This document shows positions 23,782 to 28,367 of a stretch of 28,367 nucleotides of DNA, piece after piece. The position numbers were made by a program, and so were the translations under genes. The stretch comes from a bacterium (GTDB lineage: Bacteria > UBA9089 > UBA9088 > JAGUXG01), in the NCBI GenBank assembly GCA_030018505.1, contig JASEHO010000004.1, positions 1 to 28,367 of the forward strand, written 5' to 3'. Each line of letters starts with the position of its first letter. Position 1 is the stretch's first letter. The notes under the pieces were generated by a model. It worked only from the letters and a program-made list of their open reading frames with translations. It did no database searches and was not told the DNA's origin.

Positions 23782-24067
23782 TGTCACAGCCAAATGAAAA
23801 TATCCTAATTTGCAAAGTGAAAATGTCCTATTTAAGGATGTAAAATATTCCTCAAAAAAGGAGGGATATTATGCCTGTCTGCGTCTGCCTGTGCAACGGC
23901 AGACAGGTACTATGCACAGGCAGGAAGATACATATTTCTCCATTAGGAAATCCATGGAGGAGGTTTAAGATAAACTATAAACGGATGGAAAAAAGAATAT
24001 CTTTTGGTTAATAAAAGTGGACATTTCTATTTGGCTAAGAATAGGACATTTCTATTTGGCTGTGACA
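23782..24067. mobile_element. Non-autonomous insertion-sequence remnant with multi-repeat ends
   Basis: This 286-bp element opens with TGTCACAGCCAAATG and closes with the inverted CTATTTGGCTGTGACA. Each end carries two copies of an about 18-20 bp subrepeat: on the left, sequences ending AAAATATCCTA and AAAATGTCCTA; on the right, exact direct copies of GGACATTTCTATTTGGCT at 24019-24036 and 24044-24061. TGT...ACA termini with several internal transposase-binding repeats are known for IS21-family elements, so that is the likeliest origin; other IS families with TGT ends are possible. No istA or istB is present. No clear target-site duplication was seen. Confidence 0.65.
23874..23923. repeat. Interleaved inverted repeats A-B-A'-B'
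   Basis: CCTGTCTGC (23874-23882) pairs perfectly with GCAGACAGG (23899-23907), and CTGCCTGTGCA (23885-23895) pairs perfectly with TGCACAGGCAG (23913-23923). The stems interlock, so they form either a pseudoknot or two mutually exclusive hairpins. It is much richer in G and C than its surroundings and lies inside the insertion-sequence remnant. Confidence 0.75.
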
Positions 24068-24082
24068 CATAAAAAAGGTAAC

Positions 24083-24111
24083 TTGACTTATTCTTTGGAT
24101 ACTCGTAAAAT
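24083..24111 (+). promoter_or_regulatory. Candidate promoter of the hndB operon
   Basis: TTGACT (24083-24088) and TAAAAT (24106-24111) with a 17-base spacer face hndB, about 230 bases upstream of its ATG. If used, the whole of MITE-like copy C would lie in the 5' leader. The match is good, but AT-rich DNA gives such matches by chance. Confidence 0.4.
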
Positions 24112-24160
24112 AAGAGCTAAATCTTCAAATATTCAAGATATGTTGAAAGCGATAAGAGAA

Positions 24161-24307
24161 GTAACACTCAAGCCTTATGAAGGTTCAATGTAAAATTAGC
24201 AATTAGCATTTTAAAATTATTCCTCTTCTTCAAATGTTAATTGATAATTGCTAATTGATAATTTTGCAATGAATTCCCTTTTTCTTTGCTCCCAGGTAAA
24301 TAGTTAC
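24161..24307 (+). repeat. MITE-like heptamer-core element, copy C
   Basis: The shortest copy, at 147 bp, starts GTAACACTCAAGCC and ends AAATAGTTAC. It has one AATGTAA unit where copies A and B have two, and three AATTGAT/AATTGCT units. It keeps the spacer 'attattcctcttcttcaaa' and the 'caatgaattcc' block, but its tail has diverged from A and B. It lies immediately upstream of the hndB ribosome-binding site. Confidence 0.85.
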
Positions 24308-24324
24308 TTCTCAGCATAGAATAC

Positions 24325-24333
24325 AAAGGAGGT
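24325..24333 (+). promoter_or_regulatory. Strong ribosome-binding site of hndB
   Basis: AAAGGAGGT lies 5 bases before the ATG at 24339, one of the strongest Shine-Dalgarno matches in the window. It shows that this organism uses standard initiation, in contrast to the nearly leaderless purH. Confidence 0.8.
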
Positions 24334-24338
24334 AAGAT

Positions 24339-24719
24339 ATGCCATTAAATGTAGATGACCTAAAAAGGATTAAAGAGGAGTATAAAGTTACGAGCACCTT
24401 AAGAGAGGGTGGCTATAAGGCAAAGATAACTGTTCATATGGGAACCTGTGGCATTGCAGCTGGTGCAAGAAAGGTGATGACTGTTCTCTTAGATGAGGTC
24501 GCCAAAGGAGATATAAAGGATATTATTGTGACTACATCTGGGTGTGCAGGCTTATGCAGCCGAGAACCAATGGCAACTGTGGAATTGATAGGCAATCCGC
24601 CTGTAAAATATATTGACCTGAATCCTGAAAAGATTATCAGAATACTCACAGAACATGCCCTTTCTGGCAATCCTGTGAAGGAGTATGCCTTAGTAATGGG
24701 CAATGAAACGACCTATTGA
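24339..24719 (+). CDS. hndB: Thioredoxin-like 2Fe-2S subunit of an NAD(P)-linked hydrogenase (HndB-like)
   Basis: 126-residue soluble protein of the thioredoxin-like ferredoxin fold, related to HndB of NADP-reducing FeFe hydrogenase complexes and to the C-terminal half of NuoE. MGTCGIAAGARKV carries C37, and SGCAGLCSREP carries C69 and C73; I see no fourth cysteine, which as far as I recall also holds for other HndB proteins, so cluster binding is probable but not certain. In such complexes it relays electrons between the flavin subunit and the hydrogenase. The usual partner hndA is not upstream; mraZ is. hndC follows after three passenger genes. It ends 8 nt before the next ATG. Confidence 0.82.
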   Translation: MPLNVDDLKRIKEEYKVTSTLREGGYKAKITVHMGTCGIAAGARKVMTVLLDEVAKGDIKDIIVTTSGCAGLCSREPMATVELIGNPPVKYIDLNPEKIIRILTEHALSGNPVKEYALVMGNETTY

Positions 24720-24727
24720 GGAAAAAA

Positions 24728-25129
24728 ATGGGAAGGGTTTTAATTGACTTAAAGGTTACAAACTTTGGAGACATACTTACAAACCAGAAAGAGGTCAGAA
24801 CGATAGAGATAAAAGATGGCCTTGTTGATACAGAAGCTGCTATGCTTGGTCTTCACAAAGACCAAATTGAAAGATTAGGACTGATGCTTTTGAGGAAAAT
24901 ATCTCTGAAGACAGCTAATGGATTGGTTGAAAGGGATATTTTTGGAGTAGCCAGGGTAGAGATAGAGAAAAGGGAAAGCGAGTTTGATGTTGTCCAACTA
25001 CCGGATGATGTGCCAGTTCTGGTTGGATACATAGTTTTGGAGCAATTAGATTTTGTAGTTTCTCCTTCAATCCAAAGGCTTATTCCAAACCCAGATTCAA
25101 AAGGTAAATATGCATTAGATTTGTATTAG
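24728..25129 (+). CDS. Retropepsin-like (clan AA) protein with altered DTG motif
   Basis: 133 residues from the ATG at 24728, preferred over an in-frame TTG at 24716 because GAGG lies just before it. The family is single-domain bacterial aspartic-protease-like proteins. The position of the catalytic DTG triplet reads D34-T35-E36 in LVDTEAAMLGLHKDQIERLG, so the glycine is replaced by glutamate. The rest is intact: IFGVARVEIE, VLVGYIVLEQLDFVV and IPNPDSKGK match the fold of its neighbour at 27922, which keeps DTG. Either activity is lost or the fold has another use. It sits between hndB and toxin-antitoxin DNA, and its TAG is immediately followed by the HEPN remnant. These small retropepsin-like genes are often found near toxin-antitoxin loci, as I recall. 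Confidence 0.78.
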   Translation: MGRVLIDLKVTNFGDILTNQKEVRTIEIKDGLVDTEAAMLGLHKDQIERLGLMLLRKISLKTANGLVERDIFGVARVEIEKRESEFDVVQLPDDVPVLVGYIVLEQLDFVVSPSIQRLIPNPDSKGKYALDLY

Positions 25130-25186
25130 GTGGAAAAGGGAATAGGGGTCTTTCTTGCTGATTTAGAAAAAGTAAAAAATCAATAA
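25130..25186 (+). pseudogene. Truncated HEPN N-terminus (remnant of a second MNT-HEPN pair)
   Basis: Translation from the GTG gives VEKGIGVFLADLEKVKNQ and a stop. The first 13 codons match the start of the intact HEPN gene at 25518 at 34 of 39 bases, and all five differences are purine transitions. In the overlapping MNT frame it also keeps WKR plus a stop, just as the intact MNT gene ends. This therefore appears to be the junction of a former MNT-HEPN pair whose two genes have been lost on either side. Confidence 0.65.
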
Positions 25187-25191
25187 AAGAG

Positions 25192-25533
25192 ATGGGATTA
25201 GAGATAATCAAAGAGGTCTATAGAAAGAAGGCAGAAAAGATGGAGTTGTTGAGAAAAGGGTTATTGCAAGATACCTTTTCAGCTATTTCTGAATTCAAAA
25301 AAGCCACAGAGTTCAAAGAGGCGTATATCTTCGGCTCTCTGTCTATGCCTTATCACTTTGGAGAATCCTCTGATATAGACATTGCTTTCTCTGGGCTTTC
25401 ATCGGATAAACTGCCTCTGGCTATAGCATTTTTAAGCAGGAAGATTGAAAGAGAGGTAAATGTTGTGGTGATGGAGAAGGTGCATTTTGCCAAAAAGATT
25501 ACAGAGAGGGGGATAAAGTGGAAGAGGGGATAA
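25192..25533 (+). CDS. mntA: MNT-type nucleotidyltransferase antitoxin
   Basis: 113-residue minimal nucleotidyltransferase. The family motif reads IFGSLSMPYHFGESSDID, with GS at 48-49 and the metal-binding D61 and D63. The third acidic position seems to be Asn (EVNVVVM), which may lower activity. In studied MntA-HepT pairs the antitoxin adds AMP to a tyrosine of the HEPN toxin. The gene ends by overlapping the HEPN start by 16 nt, the usual antitoxin-toxin coupling. Only a weak purine run precedes its ATG. It lies inside the hydrogenase operon. Confidence 0.8.
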   Translation: MGLEIIKEVYRKKAEKMELLRKGLLQDTFSAISEFKKATEFKEAYIFGSLSMPYHFGESSDIDIAFSGLSSDKLPLAIAFLSRKIEREVNVVVMEKVHFAKKITERGIKWKRG

Positions 25534-26009
25534 GGATCTTTCTTGCTGATTTAGAGGCTCAGTCTAATGAGATTAGAAAGATAGCTGTTTCTGTGGAAAA
25601 AAAGGCATTTTTATTACGAGAAAAGAGGAGTGATGAGGATTTGACCAATAGTCTGGCCTATAAGCTCCATAACCTATATTCGGCCTATGAGGATATGTTT
25701 AAGCTAATAATCAGTTTCTTTGAGAATCAGATTGAAGGTGTCGCTAAATATCATATAGATTTACTCAAAAGGATGTTGGTCAAGATTGAGGGGATTAGAC
25801 CAAACCTTTTATCTGAGGAATCCTTTAAGATATTGGATGAGATGAGGGGGTTTAGACACCTTTTTCGCCATGCTTATGGTTATTACCTTGAACCAGAAAG
25901 GGTGATGGAACTGGCTGAGAGGTCTATAAGGCTTTTTCCGATATTCGAAAGTGATTTTAAGGCATTCAAGAAAGCTCTCTTAAAAGAGGCAATGGCAAAA
26001 ATATCATAA
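25518..26009 (+). CDS. hepT: HEPN-domain toxin (HepT-like)
   Basis: 163-residue all-helical HEPN protein, a likely RNase toxin. The R-x4-H-x-Y motif is present as R113 to H118-A-Y120 in RGFRHLFRHAYGY; the histidine and arginine are the RNase residues, and the tyrosine is the site modified by MntA in characterised systems. The start is a GTG at 25518 overlapping the MNT gene. At 163 residues it is longer than minimal HepT (about 115-145), with an extra N-terminal helix. The hndC ATG begins one base after its stop, so toxin and hydrogenase subunit are translated from the same mRNA. The first 39 bases are duplicated at 25130. Confidence 0.8.
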   Translation: MEEGIRIFLADLEAQSNEIRKIAVSVEKKAFLLREKRSDEDLTNSLAYKLHNLYSAYEDMFKLIISFFENQIEGVAKYHIDLLKRMLVKIEGIRPNLLSEESFKILDEMRGFRHLFRHAYGYYLEPERVMELAERSIRLFPIFESDFKAFKKALLKEAMAKIS

Positions 26010-26010
26010 G

Positions 26011-27798
26011 ATGGAACAATATCGTGCAAATCTTCTAATCTGTGCAGGAACAGGCTGTGTAGCCAGTGGCTCTCTCAAGGTAAAACAAGCCTTAGAGGAG
26101 GAGATCATCAAGCAGAACCTGCAAAATGAAATAAAGATAGTCTTAACTGGCTGTAATGGTTTCTGTGCCCAGGGACCCTTAATGGTTGTCTATCCAGAGG
26201 GTATATTCTACCAAAGGCTCACACCAGAAAATATCCCCTTCTTAGTTGAAGAGCATTTCTTAAAGGGAAGGCCTGTTGAATCTCTAATGTACACCCCTCC
26301 AGCAGAAAAAAAGGTTATACCTGCAATGTGTGATATTCCCTTCTTTAATCTCCAGGTATTACGGGCACTACGCAATCGTGGCTTAATCGATGCAGAACAG
26401 ATTGATGAGTATATTGCCAGAGATGGCTATCTGGGTGCTGCTAAGGCATTGCTTGAAATGACACCTGAAGAGATAATTCAGGAGATGAAAGACTCAGGGC
26501 TGCGTGGCCGTGGTGGAGCAGGATTTCCCACAGGCATTAAATGGGAATTCTGTGCTAAAGCCAAAGGCGAGATTAAATATATCCTTTGCAACGGCGATGA
26601 AGGAGACCCTGGGGCATTTATGGACAGGTCTGTCTTAGAGGCTGACCCACACGCTGTCTTAGAGGGAATGGTTATCGGAGCTAAGGCAATTGGTGCCCAT
26701 CAAGGCTATCTCTATGTTCGGGCAGAGTATCCTTTGGCTATTGAAAGGTTAGAGATTGCCATTACTCAGGCAAGGGAGTATGGTCTATTAGGAAAGAATA
26801 TCCTCGGTTCAGGCTTTGACTTTGATTTAGAAATATATCAGGGTGCAGGTGCCTTTGTCTGTGGTGAAGAGACTGCTTTAATGACCTCAATTGAAGGAAA
26901 GCGTGGTATGCCCAGACCAAGACCACCCTTTCCTGCACACAAAGGCTTATGGCAAAAACCCACTGTCCTGAATAATGTAGAGACACTTGCCAATATCCCA
27001 CAGATTATTCTTCAGGGTGGAAAATGGTATGCCAGCTTAGGCACTGAAAAGAGCAAGGGAACTAAGGTCTTTGCCTTAACCGGTGCCATCAATAATATTG
27101 GCTTGATTGAGGTTCCGATGGGCATTCCTTTGCGCCAGATTATCTATGACATTGGTGGTGGAATACCAAATAAACGCAAGTTTAAGGCTGTTCAGATGGG
27201 TGGTCCCTCTGGTGGCTGTATCCCGGAAGCCCTTTTGGATACGCCTGTTGACTATGAATCCATTACCCAGACAGGAGCGATTATGGGCTCTGGTGGTATG
27301 GTTGTTATGGATGAGACCACTTGTATGGTAGGAATTGCCAAATTTTTCTTAGAGTTCACCCAGGAAGAGTCTTGTGGTAAATGTGTGCCTTGCCGAATAG
27401 GCACTAAGGTGATGCTTGATAAATTAGAGGATATTTGTGCTGGAAAGGGCCAGGAAGGGGATATTGAACTACTTGAAGATTTGGCTCAGGATATCAAGGA
27501 TGCATCCCTTTGTGGATTGGGTCAAACAGCACCTAATCCAGTCTTGACCACGATTAAATATTTTCGTGATGAGTATGAGGCACACATTAAAGAAAAGCGT
27601 TGCCCGGCTCATTCTTGTTTAGCTTTATTAAAATTTGAGGTTATTCCTGATCTTTGTAAGATGTGTGGCGTCTGTGCCAAAGACTGCCCAGTAGAGGCTA
27701 TAAAATGGGAGAAGAAGCAGGTGGCTGTGATAGATAAGGAAAAGTGTATCAAGTGCAAGACCTGTATCACCTCTTGCAAATTTATGGCGATTGAATAG
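26011..27798 (+). CDS. hndC: NAD(P)H-binding flavin subunit of hydrogenase/NuoF family (HndC-like)
   Basis: 595-residue flavoprotein that passes electrons between NAD(P)H and the hydrogenase through FMN and iron-sulphur clusters. Domains: residues 1-90 a thioredoxin-like 2Fe-2S module with C11, C16, C48 and C52; about 150-390 the NuoF core with GLRGRGGAGFPTGIKW at 163-178 and the FMN-side NGDEGDPGAFMDRS; an SLBB segment; the 4Fe-4S domain with C455, C458, C461 and C501; and a C-terminal two-cluster ferredoxin with C549, C552, C555, C559 and C579, C582, C585, C589. This architecture matches HndC and HydB of FeFe hydrogenases, some of which bifurcate electrons. The catalytic subunit would be expected downstream but is not within the window. 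The start is one base after the HEPN stop with no own Shine-Dalgarno sequence. Confidence 0.93.
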   Translation: MEQYRANLLICAGTGCVASGSLKVKQALEEEIIKQNLQNEIKIVLTGCNGFCAQGPLMVVYPEGIFYQRLTPENIPFLVEEHFLKGRPVESLMYTPPAEKKVIPAMCDIPFFNLQVLRALRNRGLIDAEQIDEYIARDGYLGAAKALLEMTPEEIIQEMKDSGLRGRGGAGFPTGIKWEFCAKAKGEIKYILCNGDEGDPGAFMDRSVLEADPHAVLEGMVIGAKAIGAHQGYLYVRAEYPLAIERLEIAITQAREYGLLGKNILGSGFDFDLEIYQGAGAFVCGEETALMTSIEGKRGMPRPRPPFPAHKGLWQKPTVLNNVETLANIPQIILQGGKWYASLGTEKSKGTKVFALTGAINNIGLIEVPMGIPLRQIIYDIGGGIPNKRKFKAVQMGGPSGGCIPEALLDTPVDYESITQTGAIMGSGGMVVMDETTCMVGIAKFFLEFTQEESCGKCVPCRIGTKVMLDKLEDICAGKGQEGDIELLEDLAQDIKDASLCGLGQTAPNPVLTTIKYFRDEYEAHIKEKRCPAHSCLALLKFEVIPDLCKMCGVCAKDCPVEAIKWEKKQVAVIDKEKCIKCKTCITSCKFMAIE

Positions 27799-27805
27799 AT
27801 CAGGT

Positions 27806-27905
27806 AATCAGTAATCAGGTGATCGGGTAATCGGTAACAACCAATAGATACTTTTTCTTCACCGATTACCGATAACTGCTTACCGATTACCTTATTACAT
27901 AGTTA
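27806..27905. repeat. GGTAATC/TACCGAT heptamer hairpin after hndC
   Basis: The left arm has CAGGTAA, TCAGTAA and GGGTAATC-like units; the right arm has CACCGAT, TACCGAT and CTTACCGATTACC. The arms are complementary (GGTAATCGGT with ACCGATTACC) around an about 25-base loop, forming a long imperfect hairpin. The right edge reads CATAGTTAC, the same edge as the MITE-like family, followed at once by the ribosome site of the next gene. It fills the gap after hndC. Confidence 0.75.
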
Positions 27906-27921
27906 CGGAGGATTAAACCAA

Positions 27922-28302
27922 ATGGGTATAGTCTATACAACAATAAAGGTCAGAAATCCATTAAAGGATACGCCTGCAATAGAGATTGATGCTAAGGTTG
28001 ATACTGGAGCAACATTACTTGTTCTTCCTGAAAAAGTAGTCAGGGAGTTTGACTTCTCAGTTATAAGACAAGAGACGGTAAAATATGCCAATGAAGAAAT
28101 CGCACAAAGGGATATAGTGGGAGTAGCAGAGGTAGAGATATGTGGTAGAAAAGGGTGGTTTGAGGCAATTGTGGAGCCGAAGAAAGAATATCCACTTATT
28201 GGCGCAGTAGTTATGGAGTCCCTGGATTTGATTGTAGAGCCGAGAAGTATGGGGATTTACCCAAATCCACGCTCAAAATTACCTATGGCGGAGATTGAAT
28301 AA
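27922..28302 (+). CDS. Retropepsin-like (clan AA) aspartic protease
   Basis: 126-residue single-domain protein with an intact catalytic motif D27-T28-G29 in KVDTGATLLVLP and a typical later strand (YPLIGAVVMESLDLIVEP). Such proteins would work as homodimers. GGAGG lies about 10 nt before the ATG. It is clearly related to the gene at 24728, sharing the C-terminal pattern (LDxxVxP, PNPxSK), but here the DTG is kept. Its function is unknown; a cytosolic location is likely because there is no signal peptide. It continues the strand and probably the transcript of hndC. Confidence 0.82.
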   Translation: MGIVYTTIKVRNPLKDTPAIEIDAKVDTGATLLVLPEKVVREFDFSVIRQETVKYANEEIAQRDIVGVAEVEICGRKGWFEAIVEPKKEYPLIGAVVMESLDLIVEPRSMGIYPNPRSKLPMAEIE

Positions 28303-28338
28303 TAAATGGATTAATTAATGAAAGACAGGAAATAATCT

Positions 28339-28367
28339 ATGGATACAAAATTTAAGGGTTTATCGAG
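28339..28367 (+). CDS. Start of an unidentified gene, cut by the window edge
   Basis: An ATG at 28339 with AGGAAAT before it opens a frame reading MDTKFKGLS up to the end of the window. Too little is present to name it. The 36 bases before it are AT-rich, with no terminator. Confidence 0.4.

Larger units (their letters stand above)
23705..24338. other. 634-base divergent intergenic region
   Basis: Between divergent mraZ and hndB this region holds, in order, the mraZ promoter, an insertion-sequence-derived element (23782-24067), a candidate hndB promoter, an open fragment (24071-24160, beginning KKGNLTYSLDTRKIRAKSS) that looks like a piece of an unidentified protein cut off by the repeat, MITE-like copy C, and the hndB ribosome site. 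I see no complete gene I would defend. A 46-codon frame at 23871-24011 has AAAGGAGG before its ATG but is composed of hairpin repeat sequence. Confidence 0.7.

Noticed and set aside
23871..24011. 46-codon Cys-rich frame (MPVCVCLCNG...) with AAAGGAGG before its ATG
   Set aside because: Its first half is the interleaved hairpin repeat and it lies within the insertion-sequence remnant; the apparent codons are explained by repeat structure.
24071..24160. Transposase fragment (KKGNLTYSLDTRKIRAKSS...)
   Set aside because: I cannot match the 30 or so residues to any family, so it is noted only as an open fragment in the intergenic entry.

Overview
The window looks like a chromosomal segment of an uncultivated, anaerobic, diderm bacterium of moderately AT-rich composition. 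It has lipopolysaccharide genes (Kdo transferase, split heptose kinase and adenylyltransferase), a MurE with the DNPR motif that goes with meso-diaminopimelate peptidoglycan, and electron-transfer subunits of an NAD(P)-linked FeFe hydrogenase. The giant secreted proteins and repeat-rich intergenic DNA recall candidate phyla known from groundwater metagenomes (Desantisbacteria/Omnitrophota-like lineages). That placement is only an impression.

Layout. (1) 1-4409, minus strand: panB, rfaE1, rfaE2, a Yip1-like membrane protein and, after a repeat-bearing gap, waaA. (2) 4410-4851: repeat words, a broken outer-membrane-type gene, and a promoter that leaves purH (4852-6342, plus strand) almost leaderless. 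(3) 6474-23704, minus strand: a rearranged division and cell wall (dcw) operon. It runs from mraZ, through a 10 kb cassette, to rsmH, ftsL, murE, mraY, murD and ftsW. The cassette encodes a membrane-anchored transglutaminase-like protein without its catalytic Cys and His, two small four-helix membrane proteins, and a 2123-residue surface protein with two toroid regions, CARDB and PKD modules and a FlgD/T9SS-like tail. ftsI and murF are absent from their usual places, and those places hold repeats. (4) 23705-24338: promoters, an insertion-sequence-derived element and a repeat. (5) 24339-28367, plus strand: hndB, a retropepsin-like gene, a remnant of one MNT-HEPN toxin-antitoxin pair, a complete MNT-HEPN pair, hndC, a second retropepsin-like gene and the first codons of another gene.

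The strongest unexplained signal is a 7-bp periodicity in nearly all the repetitive DNA. Many different heptamer words (such as TAATTTC, ACTATAA, AATTAGC/AATTATC, GCTATAA, CTAACCT, TGACCGA, CACCAGT and TACCGAT) occur as short degenerate tandem tracts. They fill intergenic gaps, form gene ends, sit inside two large coding sequences, and make the core of a 147-189 bp MITE-like family (three copies, GTAACACT and AGTTAC ends) whose copies differ by whole heptamers.

Functionally the window joins envelope building (Kdo, heptose, peptidoglycan precursor steps, division) with a surface-protein cassette that appears to be under the mraZ promoter. A separate hydrogenase electron-input operon has accumulated toxin-antitoxin and protease-like passengers. 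No tRNA, rRNA or CRISPR array was seen.
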